A stretch of 64,000 nt of DNA from Pseudomonas taiwanensis DSM 21245 (GTDB taxonomy: Bacteria > Pseudomonadota > Gammaproteobacteria > Pseudomonadales > Pseudomonadaceae), in NCBI RefSeq assembly GCF_000425785.1, contig NZ_KE384452.1, forward strand, positions 116,655 to 180,654, in the 5' to 3' direction. A program made the translations under genes and the position numbers. A model generated the notes under the pieces. It saw nothing but the letters and a program-made list of their open reading frames with translations, was not told the origin of the DNA and did no database searches. Numbering within the stretch: the stretch's first letter is position 1; the number at the start of each line of letters is the position of its first letter. Positions 7,711 to 16,863 of this stretch are shown piece after piece.

Positions 7711-10254
7711 ATGAGCAGCATCAAAGAGAAATTGCAACGCAAGCTAGACCTGCTGGACGGCGGACGAAATCTGGTTCAGCTGATCGATGGATTCATTGAC
7801 GAGTATCCAGACCCCTATCTGCTAGCCAAACAGCATGCCGCCGATATACTCCTCAAGCGCATTGGCAAGGCTGTAGACCCGCGCTATGTCTGGTGGCATC
7901 AGTTCACAACGGCCAGCAGCAGCCCTCGGAGTTTTACCGGCTGGCAGCATAGTGGGCCGCCGCAGAAGTCAGTGCCCTTCACGGAACTGGTGGCTCAGCG
8001 ATTCGACCTTCCGTTTCAGGATGCTACGGATGAGCTGAACGTGTATGGAGGTTTCTACAAGGAGGGGGCACAGGCCCACTATTTTGATGAAACCAATGAA
8101 ATCCCCATGCTGCCGAGTGATGTGCAAAAGGACTTTTGGGCGCTAGATTTCGCCGAGATATACCGAGCCAAGGTGACACGCTTCTGGGCCGAACGTGACG
8201 TTGCGTTTCGTGTGTTAGCCAAAATCAACCTGCTTGGGGAGTGTGCAAAGGCTGTTCTGGCACGGCGTATCACCGAAGCAGAAGCAGCTGCCTTGCGCGG
8301 CATTGTGGTCCCTGAGTTGGAAGCTAGAGAGCTACCGTCCTTGACGCAGTTACAGGCTAACCACTCGACTGTTTCTTTGACCACTTACGCGTACGAGCTT
8401 GGCCATGTTGAGTACGCATGCTTCTTCACCTTCGGTTCAAGCGGTGGGCGGGTAACGCTGTACCGTCCTTGGGCTAAAGAAGCGATTCAGGGGTTCGACA
8501 GCGAGTTGGCCATGGCTGCCTGGCTACGTCAGCAGCTACGTGATCAACAAACCATGGCTGAGTTTCTCGCGGCAGCGTTGGTCGATCCTGGCGAGCAGCC
8601 TGAAGTCAGTAATGTTCGGGTGGTTTTACAAGGCATTGCCAACAGTCGTTCCGACCAGGCCGCCTTGGCACTTCTTCACTTCAGACGCGTTTCAATCAGC
8701 GATGATTTTTTTGTTCATATCGCCCGACGGGCGCGTAATGATATGGAGCGTAGCGCTGCTGCATTGCTCAACAATGCTGGATTACGCAAGGCGATGTTGA
8801 GTGGGTACCTCTCGGCATTCTTGAATGTCTTTGCGGGCTTTACTCCCTTAGGATGGCCGATGTCACTGGCGCTGCTAGGTGCGGCATTGGGCAGGTTGGG
8901 TTTGGGGGTGGATGCAGCAGTGCATGCTACCAGTGAGGAGGCACGTAAGTCTGCATTGCGCCAAGCCATGCTTGACTGTTTGTTCGCCGCCTTGAATCTT
9001 ACAGAAATAGGATTTCAGTCGACGTTCGCCTCCCTAGCGTATGAGGCGCCGTTCCATGAGACCAGGGCCTCCCTGGCTCGATGGCAAGTCGCCAGAGAGC
9101 CGGATCCCATCCTGGCCGGACGTGAAACGAATCAGTTGATCGAAGGAGAACTGGCGACGGACGGCCGTCTAAGGGGGGTACGTGTCGACGAAAAAGGCGA
9201 TTGTTGGATCGAGATGAACGGTTTGACATACCGTGTCCGATACAGTCACGAATTGTCAACGTGGTTGATCGTTCCGCTGGACAATCCCTTTGCGCTTGGC
9301 CCACTATTTCCTGTTCGTGTAAATGATGGAGGCGATTGGCATCTGTTGGTGCCACCAGAGCGCGAAGCCCCACCTGCGGTGATCGGCATGATCAATGAGA
9401 CGTCGCAGTTCTGGGATGAATACACGGCAACTCATGTAATTCAAAGTCAGAAATTTTCTGCACAGGCCCGGGCGCGTCAGAAGAAACTATTGGAAACTCA
9501 GTCCATCCTTATCTTGGGCATTAACGAACTCCCTGCCGAAGATGAACATGGCATCTACTGCGTAAGATTTGGCAATACGTTTGAGTACACATATCGAGAA
9601 GCAGATGGTCAGTACGCTAACGAGCTGATCAAGTACTATACGGATGAAGCCTCCTCGGTCAACGACATATTGCGACAGGGTATACACAAGTACACGGACT
9701 CGGTGGATTACATCAATGACCTGGCCACCACGCTTGAGAGACTACCCAAGAACAATGAAGTGAACCTGTATCGTGGAGGACATGGGGGGCGAGGTACCAG
9801 CGGCGAACATTTTCGTAGTGGCCGGCTTAACGTCGGCGATATTTTGGTCAATACTGACCTGACCTCATGGACCGAAAACCCCTTCATGGTTCGACACTTC
9901 GCAGCCTCACGCCATCTCGACGCCAATGGTTGGACTAGTGTCTTCGATGACACCTCCGTCGTTTTCGAATTGCCCGCCCACCGCTATAATAGCGGGATTC
10001 CGATTAGTGCCTTCTCATTGTATTGGGATGAGGCTGAAACACTTTTTCTACCAGGGCACTACTTCAAAATAGACAAATTATCTCACGTGCATGGGGAGCG
10101 TTATCGTTTCATTCAGGTGACGCTGAGTCAGGTTGTCAGGCCGGTAGCCAGGCCTGTGTATGACTTACGCACGGGTGCTCCATTCGATAGGGCTGCATTT
10201 GTTGAACGGGTGAAATCACCGGACTTGGCAAACCGATTCTTCCCCGACCAATGA
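7711..10254 (+). CDS. Large toxin/effector with C-terminal ADP-ribosyltransferase domain
   Basis: An 847-residue protein with no classical signal peptide. Residues 1 to about 480 resemble the DUF6543 / dermonecrotic-toxin amino-terminal region of large Pseudomonas proteins, including a hydrophobic stretch near residues 365-405 (LSAFLNVFAGFTPLGWPMSL). A CWIEMNG module at about 498-504 leads to the head. Residues from about 600 onward match R-S-E class mono-ADP-ribosyltransferases: VNDILRQG, then NLYRGG with Arg688, DLTSWTEN with Ser719, and WDEAETLFLPG with Glu774-x-Glu776. The ExE pair suggests arginine as acceptor. GC is visibly lower than in the flanks. ATG at 7711 was preferred; a TTG at 7666 would add 15 residues. 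No immunity gene is adjacent. Confidence 0.8.
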   Translation: MSSIKEKLQRKLDLLDGGRNLVQLIDGFIDEYPDPYLLAKQHAADILLKRIGKAVDPRYVWWHQFTTASSSPRSFTGWQHSGPPQKSVPFTELVAQRFDLPFQDATDELNVYGGFYKEGAQAHYFDETNEIPMLPSDVQKDFWALDFAEIYRAKVTRFWAERDVAFRVLAKINLLGECAKAVLARRITEAEAAALRGIVVPELEARELPSLTQLQANHSTVSLTTYAYELGHVEYACFFTFGSSGGRVTLYRPWAKEAIQGFDSELAMAAWLRQQLRDQQTMAEFLAAALVDPGEQPEVSNVRVVLQGIANSRSDQAALALLHFRRVSISDDFFVHIARRARNDMERSAAALLNNAGLRKAMLSGYLSAFLNVFAGFTPLGWPMSLALLGAALGRLGLGVDAAVHATSEEARKSALRQAMLDCLFAALNLTEIGFQSTFASLAYEAPFHETRASLARWQVAREPDPILAGRETNQLIEGELATDGRLRGVRVDEKGDCWIEMNGLTYRVRYSHELSTWLIVPLDNPFALGPLFPVRVNDGGDWHLLVPPEREAPPAVIGMINETSQFWDEYTATHVIQSQKFSAQARARQKKLLETQSILILGINELPAEDEHGIYCVRFGNTFEYTYREADGQYANELIKYYTDEASSVNDILRQGIHKYTDSVDYINDLATTLERLPKNNEVNLYRGGHGGRGTSGEHFRSGRLNVGDILVNTDLTSWTENPFMVRHFAASRHLDANGWTSVFDDTSVVFELPAHRYNSGIPISAFSLYWDEAETLFLPGHYFKIDKLSHVHGERYRFIQVTLSQVVRPVARPVYDLRTGAPFDRAAFVERVKSPDLANRFFPDQ

Positions 10255-10442
10255 CTTTTTACCTCTTGCGCTGTCGTAGATTTGCGAAATCAACCTGACA
10301 CCTTAGTGCCTGTTTCAAATGCCAACTCCCTGAAGAAACTCGGCCTTGTAACTGTCGCATCCAAATGCGGTATCTATGCAATACGACCCATTGCCCAGGC
10401 CCTATAAGATTATGCTGTCGAATAACTTATCAGGGCTTACAC

Positions 10443-13400
10443 ATGCGAACCGAGCAAGATCGAGAAATGACAGTGGTCGAGCCACTGGCGATGGAGCGGG
10501 CCTTTCAAGACAGCTTTATCGCCAAACGGCTGCCGGCCTGGCTCAGGTCGGCCAATCCTGATCAACTGACCGCATTGGGAACGGCACTGCGTCAAAGCCT
10601 TATCACCCGCCATCACCTGAGCGAAAGACTGGCGCGCATCCAGAGTATCGACAGCTTCGCGATCACTACATTGGAGGCTGCACTCAAGGAGCGCTTCGGC
10701 GACGAGTATGACGTTCGGCGCTGGACCCTCATCGTTGGCGAACGCGAGCCGATCATAAACCAGCTGCCGGTTGGCTCACACTTGACTGAAGCAATCTACA
10801 AAGATGTACCGCTAATTGAGGCTGTACTGCGTAACTTTACCCTCGCTGAAACCGAGGCCAATGGACAGCCTCGAGGTAATCGTCTGACAAGTGCTCGGCA
10901 GGGTACTATCAGACCGCCAACAGCCATAGAATTTGCTAGGTTCTGCCGAGAAATTGATGTGGGAGGGCAGTACCAACGTCATCTCGATGAAGTTCTTCAG
11001 TCTCACACTACCCCTGATCATTCTGAGACGATGCCAGAGCTGCTCGCCAGCTCGCATCGATATGCCATGCTGGTCGATGCTTATGAGGCAAGACTCAAAG
11101 GAAGTTTGTCCGAGAGGGAATTTCAGTTGATTTCCGGGATGTGTAACGAGGATACCCTTGGACGCCTGGATGGACATCCTGTGGTGGCCAAGCAACTCAC
11201 CTTGTTGGGTTGCAGGCTTGAGCAAATCGTAGTGCTTGATGTCATTGATGAAGGCCTGATTCGAAATGTGACGCGGCGAGTTCTGGTACATATTCCTGGC
11301 GATTCGCATGGGGCTTGGTGTGTCTTCGATAGTCTGCGAGCGTTTGCCAATGCATTAGGCAGAAGGTTGCGCTCGGGTGATTACCAGAAATTTTTCAGTC
11401 AATTTGTGCGACGCCGCGATAGCCAGCTGTTCTTTTCAGTCGTAATTGCTGCCTATGCGGATTTGGTGACGACAGCCAACTTCGACCTCGAAGAGCATAT
11501 GTACGCCTACCCAATGCCACTTTTCGAAAGTTTGGCAACAGCGCGAATTCGCCAAATTAAAGATGATGCGGCGATGATTGCTGTGCCAACTAGCGATGTG
11601 GACCGGCGGGTTCAGCAAGACCATGACCAGCGTCTTGCCGCCGAAGGCTGGACACTGCTCAATGTTGCCGGTTTCTTTATCCCGATCATCGGCGTGGGAC
11701 TTTTGACAATCACAGCATGGAAGCTATTAGGAGAGACCTTTCATGGTATTGCCGCATGGCGGCACGGCGATACCAGTCAAGCGCTCGACCATCTGATCAA
11801 CGTAGGGACAGATCTTGCTGTCATTGGAGCGCTCGCAACTGGAGTGACTGTTGCCAGCCGTGTATGGAATCGTTCATCTGTGGTTGATAGTCTTGTTCCT
11901 GCACAACTGGAAGATGGTACCGTTAAACTCTGGAACCAGGACTTGGTGCCGCTGCGTAGCGACAGTGTTCTTAACGGTGCAGAACGGGACGCACAAGGTA
12001 TCTACCGACTAGGAGGTCAATGCTGGGTTGAGATGGATGGCCATTACTATCCGGTAGTGCAACATATCACTGACGGTGAGTGGCGGATACAGCCGAAAGA
12101 AGGGCACGGCCCGATGCTGAGCCACAACGGTGCTGGTGCCTGGCGACTATGGTGCGAGCAACCTGATGAGTGGGATAATGTTCATGGGATGTTTCGGCGG
12201 TTTGGCGGTGAATGTCGAGCGCTTGACGATGAACAAATTGATCACGTACTCAATGCTCACACATTGAACGCTGATAATCTTCGGGCCATGCACATGCATG
12301 GTTTAGCTCCCGATGCGGCACTGTTGGACAGCGTTATGCGTCTACGGCTGGACCAGCGTATTCGTGACGTAGTTCGTTGTTTACGCTCGGGCGAAGATGT
12401 AATCGACTTGCCTCTGTTGAAGTTTGCTCAACGCTTACCCGGTGCAGGCGGTTTGAATGGCAGCGCATTGGCGGATGCTGCCTGGACACAACGTCGGCAA
12501 TGGTTCCAGGCCGCATATACCAGCTTCCAGGACACCGCGCAAAGTGGAGCGGAAGCGCTGCGTCGACTGTTTACGAGCCTGCACGGTCCTGCTGCAAATG
12601 AACTGATACGCGCGGCGACCATCGCCGATCGCCAGCAATTGCAGTCAACGGGTAAGGCTTCTCTGTCCCTTGCTGAAGCAGCGAGGGCCAGTGTGGTCCG
12701 AATTCGAACTGCTCGGGCTTATGAAGCACTGGTTGCCGACACTCCTCAGAATGCGGACGTGGCAAGGGTTGTTCTTTCCATGCTTAAACACTTGCCTGGT
12801 GCTGCTACTGGCGTGCGTTGGCGCCTAATCGAGGGCGCTGTCGATGGCCCAGAATTACTGCAGACTGAAGTAGGTATGCAGGCTTTTGGACTCATTCATC
12901 AGCAGGGGATGTTTCAACTGGTTGATACCCATGGGACATTGTTAGGTGAGCCAGGAGAACTTTTCGATGTCATGACTGCGGCTTACAGTGAGCGTCAGCG
13001 TGCAGCGATGGGCCTTTCGGATCCGATCACTCAGAACCTGAGGGTATCTGTCGGGAGGCAGATGATTCGCCGTCGCCAAGAGGTCGAAGTGCTGTTCGGA
13101 AAACAACAGCGCATTGGCTGGTTCAAGTTACCCCAGCGGCTGACGGATGGGCGTATGGGCTATTTGTTGAGTGGTCGAGGCCTGGCAGGTAGAGCGCGTG
13201 GTCGCAGGCCACGTTCGTTGTTCGTGATGGTCCGTGACCTGTATCCAACCTTTAGCGATGAGCAGGTGAATACCTGGATCAACAACACGCGCGGTGCTGG
13301 GCTACAGGTAGAGGCTGAGTTGGCCAGGCTGAGGCATGAACTTGGCACCCTGAATAGCCATCTGCATCATTGGCAGAACCGTGCTAGTACAACCACGTCA

Positions 13401-14978
13401 CAAACGAGCCGACGTTACATTCGAGAGTCACTGCTTAACTGTTGGCGCCGCCGGGTAAACACCGGAGTCAATATCAGTGAGCAAGCCGTCAACTATCGCT
13501 ATGGCCTGCATGGCTTGGGGCTGGAAGCACTACCGGATCTTCCAGCGGGAGTGAGCTTTGCTCATGTATCAGAGCTGGCATTGTTAGGTATGGCATTGAC
13601 ATCGCTGCCTGACAGCTTCTTGAGTGCCTTCAGGAACCTCAGGACTCTGGAGCTTTCTGGTAATCGATTGACGCGCTTGCCACAGGCCTTGATCCAGATG
13701 ACGCATCTTAGAGAGTTGGAACTGGTTAACAATCAGATCGTGCTGGATCCAGGGCAGTCCACGATTCTAGCAAGCTGCGAATCACTCGAGTATCTCAACT
13801 TATCATACAACCCACTTGGGCGCTCGTTCTCCGTGAGTGGGATGCGTCGGTTGCGTATCCTGTATTTAACCCACACTGGCATCACCGATATACCGAATGC
13901 ACTTGTGACTCGGCCAGATCTCACTCTTGCGGATTTACGAGGGAACCAGATTACTCAATTGCCGGCGCCGTTCTATGCTGCTCCAGGCTGGGTCCGGCGG
14001 GTCATACTGCTGGCGAACAACCCTCTTTCTGCTTCAGAAGCCGTACGCTTGCGAGCCTCACAGATAGGGTTGCGTGCAGTTTCCGAAGAGGAAGCTGTTA
14101 TTCAGACTCCAAGGTCGGTTCGACAGAGTTGGCTCGATGTAGCGCAATCTCCCATGCGAGGCGACATGTCTGTGTACTGGGAATATTTGCAGATGGAGCC
14201 AGGGTCAGGTGACTTTTTCGGCTTGCTAGAGCGCCTACGTGAGACAGCGGATTTCCGACAGAATGGTCACGCACTGGCGAACCGGGTCTTCACCATGATC
14301 AGACTTATGTACGGCTATACCAGTCTGCGTGAAGATCTGCTGACTCATGCCACTGAAACATTGACCTGTCAGGATAGTGTGGCCCTATGTTTCAGCAATT
14401 TGGAGTTGCGGATGCTGGTGTGGCAGGCACAGTACGCCGTTGAGGGCCAGCAGCGTGCACTACTCTCACTTGGCCGGCAGCTTTGGCGGTTGGATGAGGT
14501 TGATAGGATTGCACTGGAGGATATTCGCGCACGAAAGGCGGCTGGGGGGGAGCCGGATGAGATCGAAGTTGCTCTGGCATATCGCGTTGCCTTGCGTGAT
14601 GAGCTTGATCTACCTGCACAACCTAACGATATGCTCTTCGGTTTAGATGCTGAACTGGAAATGGATCGAATTTTCGAAGTACGTAATCAAGTGATGGAAA
14701 GAGAGACGGATAGTGCTGTAGCTAGTTCCATGGTTGCACGGGATTTTTGGCAGGAGTATTTGTTGCGTACTCAAAGTGCTAGATTCGATGCGGTTGATGC
14801 ACCGTTTCACGCCAGGCTGGCTGCTGTGATGGATGATACGGCGATTCAAGACGGTGGGCGTGTGATGCAAATGAACAACATTAGGGATGAGCGGCTGGCA
14901 GCACAGCGCACGTTGATGCACGAAATTACATTAGCTGCGCTGCAAGAAAATCGCAGATCGACAAGCGTCGACACTTGA
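10443..14978 (+). CDS. Giant LRR-NEL (novel E3 ligase) effector-like protein
   Basis: A 1511-residue protein. The amino-terminal two thirds resemble DUF6543/dermonecrotic-toxin-like regions, with a hydrophobic hairpin near residues 407-435 and the CWVEMDG module at about 527-533. Leucine-rich repeats span roughly 1020-1200 (LRTLELSGNRLTRLPQ, LRELELVNNQI, LEYLNLSYNPLG). The end, from about 1220, reads as an IpaH/SspH-type NEL domain with the CxD catalytic motif LTCQDS at Cys1309-Asp1311. Such domains transfer ubiquitin, so a eukaryotic target cell is implied. The ATG at 10443 (cagggcttacac before it) is preferred over an upstream ATG at 10365. It lies 188 bases after the ART gene on the same strand and has similarly low GC. 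Confidence 0.82.
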   Translation: MRTEQDREMTVVEPLAMERAFQDSFIAKRLPAWLRSANPDQLTALGTALRQSLITRHHLSERLARIQSIDSFAITTLEAALKERFGDEYDVRRWTLIVGEREPIINQLPVGSHLTEAIYKDVPLIEAVLRNFTLAETEANGQPRGNRLTSARQGTIRPPTAIEFARFCREIDVGGQYQRHLDEVLQSHTTPDHSETMPELLASSHRYAMLVDAYEARLKGSLSEREFQLISGMCNEDTLGRLDGHPVVAKQLTLLGCRLEQIVVLDVIDEGLIRNVTRRVLVHIPGDSHGAWCVFDSLRAFANALGRRLRSGDYQKFFSQFVRRRDSQLFFSVVIAAYADLVTTANFDLEEHMYAYPMPLFESLATARIRQIKDDAAMIAVPTSDVDRRVQQDHDQRLAAEGWTLLNVAGFFIPIIGVGLLTITAWKLLGETFHGIAAWRHGDTSQALDHLINVGTDLAVIGALATGVTVASRVWNRSSVVDSLVPAQLEDGTVKLWNQDLVPLRSDSVLNGAERDAQGIYRLGGQCWVEMDGHYYPVVQHITDGEWRIQPKEGHGPMLSHNGAGAWRLWCEQPDEWDNVHGMFRRFGGECRALDDEQIDHVLNAHTLNADNLRAMHMHGLAPDAALLDSVMRLRLDQRIRDVVRCLRSGEDVIDLPLLKFAQRLPGAGGLNGSALADAAWTQRRQWFQAAYTSFQDTAQSGAEALRRLFTSLHGPAANELIRAATIADRQQLQSTGKASLSLAEAARASVVRIRTARAYEALVADTPQNADVARVVLSMLKHLPGAATGVRWRLIEGAVDGPELLQTEVGMQAFGLIHQQGMFQLVDTHGTLLGEPGELFDVMTAAYSERQRAAMGLSDPITQNLRVSVGRQMIRRRQEVEVLFGKQQRIGWFKLPQRLTDGRMGYLLSGRGLAGRARGRRPRSLFVMVRDLYPTFSDEQVNTWINNTRGAGLQVEAELARLRHELGTLNSHLHHWQNRASTTTSQTSRRYIRESLLNCWRRRVNTGVNISEQAVNYRYGLHGLGLEALPDLPAGVSFAHVSELALLGMALTSLPDSFLSAFRNLRTLELSGNRLTRLPQALIQMTHLRELELVNNQIVLDPGQSTILASCESLEYLNLSYNPLGRSFSVSGMRRLRILYLTHTGITDIPNALVTRPDLTLADLRGNQITQLPAPFYAAPGWVRRVILLANNPLSASEAVRLRASQIGLRAVSEEEAVIQTPRSVRQSWLDVAQSPMRGDMSVYWEYLQMEPGSGDFFGLLERLRETADFRQNGHALANRVFTMIRLMYGYTSLREDLLTHATETLTCQDSVALCFSNLELRMLVWQAQYAVEGQQRALLSLGRQLWRLDEVDRIALEDIRARKAAGGEPDEIEVALAYRVALRDELDLPAQPNDMLFGLDAELEMDRIFEVRNQVMERETDSAVASSMVARDFWQEYLLRTQSARFDAVDAPFHARLAAVMDDTAIQDGGRVMQMNNIRDERLAAQRTLMHEITLAALQENRRSTSVDT

Positions 14979-14986
14979 TGAGTGAT

Positions 14987-15015
14987 GGGGCAGGGTAAAA
15001 CCTGCCCTTCATTCA
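14987..15015 (+). terminator. Hairpin after the NEL gene
   Basis: A perfect 7-bp stem GGGCAGG / CCTGCCC with a six-base loop begins 10 bases after the stop codon and is followed by ttcattc. The T tract is poor. Confidence 0.55.
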
Positions 15016-15098
15016 ATGAATGCGATCAAGCCACTGCGATTCTCTTTTTAGAATTCCATTGCAATCGATCCGGGGGTGGTGGCGAATACCGCTTGACA

Positions 15099-15602
15099 TT
15101 ACCTTGCGAACGAAGTTCCGCAAGGCTCGTGAGTGTGCATGAGTGTCATATCGCTTTGGTTTGCCGCTAGGTGCAGGCGCTCACTCAGCCACATCACTTG
15201 CGCGGCCTTTTGGTACAACTCTGGAGTCGACACGCTGACATGTGGCCGCAGAAGCGCCAGGCTGCTTTGGCGCATACCATCGCGCAAGGGCTGGACCCAA
15301 CCGTGGCGCAAGCCAAGTACCTGTGCGACTTTCCACCAGCGTGGGCTTTTCAAGAAAGCATCTTTCGTCCAAAGTACGGGAGCATGCGACCATTGGCGAT
15401 CATGAGGTCTGAAGTCCAGTGCTGCCTGGACCAGCCTCAGACCACCCGGTAGTAGGTTACCCACGTAGACCTCGTGGCTTGCGCAGCTGTAGCTGAAGCT
15501 ATAGAAGTGAAATCCCAGTTCATCGGCGAGCGCAGGGATCTCCTCAAGCAAGGCGGATGGCTCTCGCAAACGCTCCCAGTCTAGTGCGGTTCTGTTGAGC
15601 AT
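15099..15602 (-). CDS. Stand-alone LuxR-type autoinducer-binding domain (no HTH)
   Basis: A 167-residue protein matching the acyl-homoserine-lactone-binding half of LuxR regulators: ELGFHFYSFSY, APVLW, GLRHGWVQPLRDGMRQSSLAL. LuxR proteins normally run to about 235-250 residues with a carboxyl-terminal helix-turn-helix. Here the reading frame ends after SERLHLAANQ... and no HTH-like sequence was found in the following 100 bases in any frame read. The start is supported by GGAGG seven bases before the ATG. It is either a truncated LuxR solo or a DNA-binding-free signal sink. It is convergent with the NEL gene, inside the island. Confidence 0.65.
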   Translation of the reverse strand: MLNRTALDWERLREPSALLEEIPALADELGFHFYSFSYSCASHEVYVGNLLPGGLRLVQAALDFRPHDRQWSHAPVLWTKDAFLKSPRWWKVAQVLGLRHGWVQPLRDGMRQSSLALLRPHVSVSTPELYQKAAQVMWLSERLHLAANQSDMTLMHTHEPCGTSFAR

Positions 15603-15820
15603 CGAGCCTCCATGTACGAATGTTAATTGCCTCGAGTGCAGGAAGCACCAGGCCGAAAACTGCCGAAAACCCACCCGGCCGGTCAACTATAGTGGTGTTG
15701 TCATCTCAGTTGATATAAACAAAGTGTTTAAATGGGTGCGGAGGTGATGAATGATTGTTCATTTTTTAGAGCACGTAGGGTTTCGATGCATTGCTTGACC
15801 TTTCTGCAGCTATGCCCTAA

Positions 15821-16810
15821 GGAAATTCTGAAAAGACTTCCTGATTTGGCAAAATCTCCGGATACCCGTTGCCGAGCTATTCGATGATGAAACAGGTGTC
15901 CTTCGCCGACGCCGAGTACGCCGGCAAGCGCAAGCAGACCCGCAAGGCATCGTTCCTGATCGAGATGGATCAGGTGGTGCCCTGGAAGGGTTTGATTGCG
16001 CTGATCGAGCCCCATTATCCAAAGGGTGAAGGTGGTCGTCCGGCCTACCCATCGATGGCGATGCTGCGCGTACATCTGATGCAGAACTGGTTCGGCTACA
16101 GCGATCCGGCGATGGAAGAGGCGTTGTATGAAACCACCATTCTGCGCCAGTTTTCTGGTCTGAGTCTTAAGCGAATCCCGGACGAAACCACCATTCTCAA
16201 TTTCCGACGCTTGCTGGAAAAGCACGACCTGGCGGCCGGGATTCTCGGTGTAATCAATGGCTATCTGGGCGACCGGGGCCTGTCGTTGCGCCAGGGCACC
16301 ATCGTCGATGCCACCCTGATTCATGCCCCCAGTACGACCAAGAACAAGGACGGCAAGCGCGATCCCGCGATGCACCAGACGAAGAATCAGTATTACTTCG
16401 GTGCCAAAGCCCATATCGGTGTCGATGACGAGTCGGGGCTGGTGCACAGCGTGGTTGTCACGGCAGCCAATGTTGCGGACGTCACGCAAGTCGGCAAACT
16501 GCTGCACGGTGAGGAAACCGTGGTCTGCGCTGATGCGGGTTACACTGGGGCCGAGAAGCGCGAAGAGCACGCGGGACGCGAGGTCATTTGGCAAATTGCA
16601 GCGCTGTCGAACCTGTGGATGGCACGCCGACATTTGTTGGCGAACGCAGGAGAGGTGCGCGTGTAATACAGGAATGGCGGCTGCACAGTGGCTTGCTGAG
16701 GCCGATGGGCCTGAAAAATCAAAGAGGACTGATCAAATCCTGACGTGCGTCGCTTTTTGACGTGCTGACCGCTCGATAGCCGGAAAATATCCGGCTATTT
16801 CAGACCCTTC
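15821..16810 (+). mobile_element. IS5-family insertion sequence, internally deleted
   Basis: Terminal inverted repeats are imperfect: GGAAATTCTGAAAA at the left (15821-15834) and the complement of GAAGGGTCTGAAAT at the right (16797-16810), each preceded by gcccta-like sequence outside. A clean target duplication could not be seen. The element contains one transposase frame that has lost an internal block, so it is shorter than the usual 1.1-1.2 kb. It forms the right border of the low-GC island. Confidence 0.75.
15869..16666 (+). pseudogene. IS5-family transposase with in-frame internal deletion
   Basis: The 265-residue frame starts MPSYSMMKQVSFADAEYAG (TTG; ATG at 15884 or 15887 possible) and has the first two DDE aspartates in GTIVDATLIHAPS and VCADAGYTGA. 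It runs directly from EVIWQIA into ALSNLWMARRHLL. Related transposases have about 60 residues between these, including the Y-x2-R-x3-E-x6-K block with the catalytic glutamate. The junction is near 16598-16606. The reading frame survives but the product should be inactive. Family length (about 326) is from general knowledge. Confidence 0.8.
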
Positions 16811-16827
16811 ATAGGGCTTACGCAAAC

Positions 16828-16856
16828 CTGTAGTCGGCTTGCCGGCGATGGGTCGT
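16828..16856. repeat. Partial REP-like sequence
   Basis: ctgtagtcggcttgccggcgatgggtc matches the REP-type sequence seen near 1809-1831. It lies between the IS end and the ahpF stop codon. Confidence 0.45.
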
Positions 16857-16863
16857 TACAGGC

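Noticed and set aside
10391..10420. Sigma-70 promoter (TTGCCC ... TATAAG/TATGCT) before the NEL gene
   Set aside because: The spacing is too short (13-14 bases or less) for a convincing promoter, so it was not listed as a feature.
15728..16633. 301-residue minus-strand ORF over the IS transposase
   Set aside because: Antisense of the IS5-family transposase, extending through the IS end into flanking DNA.
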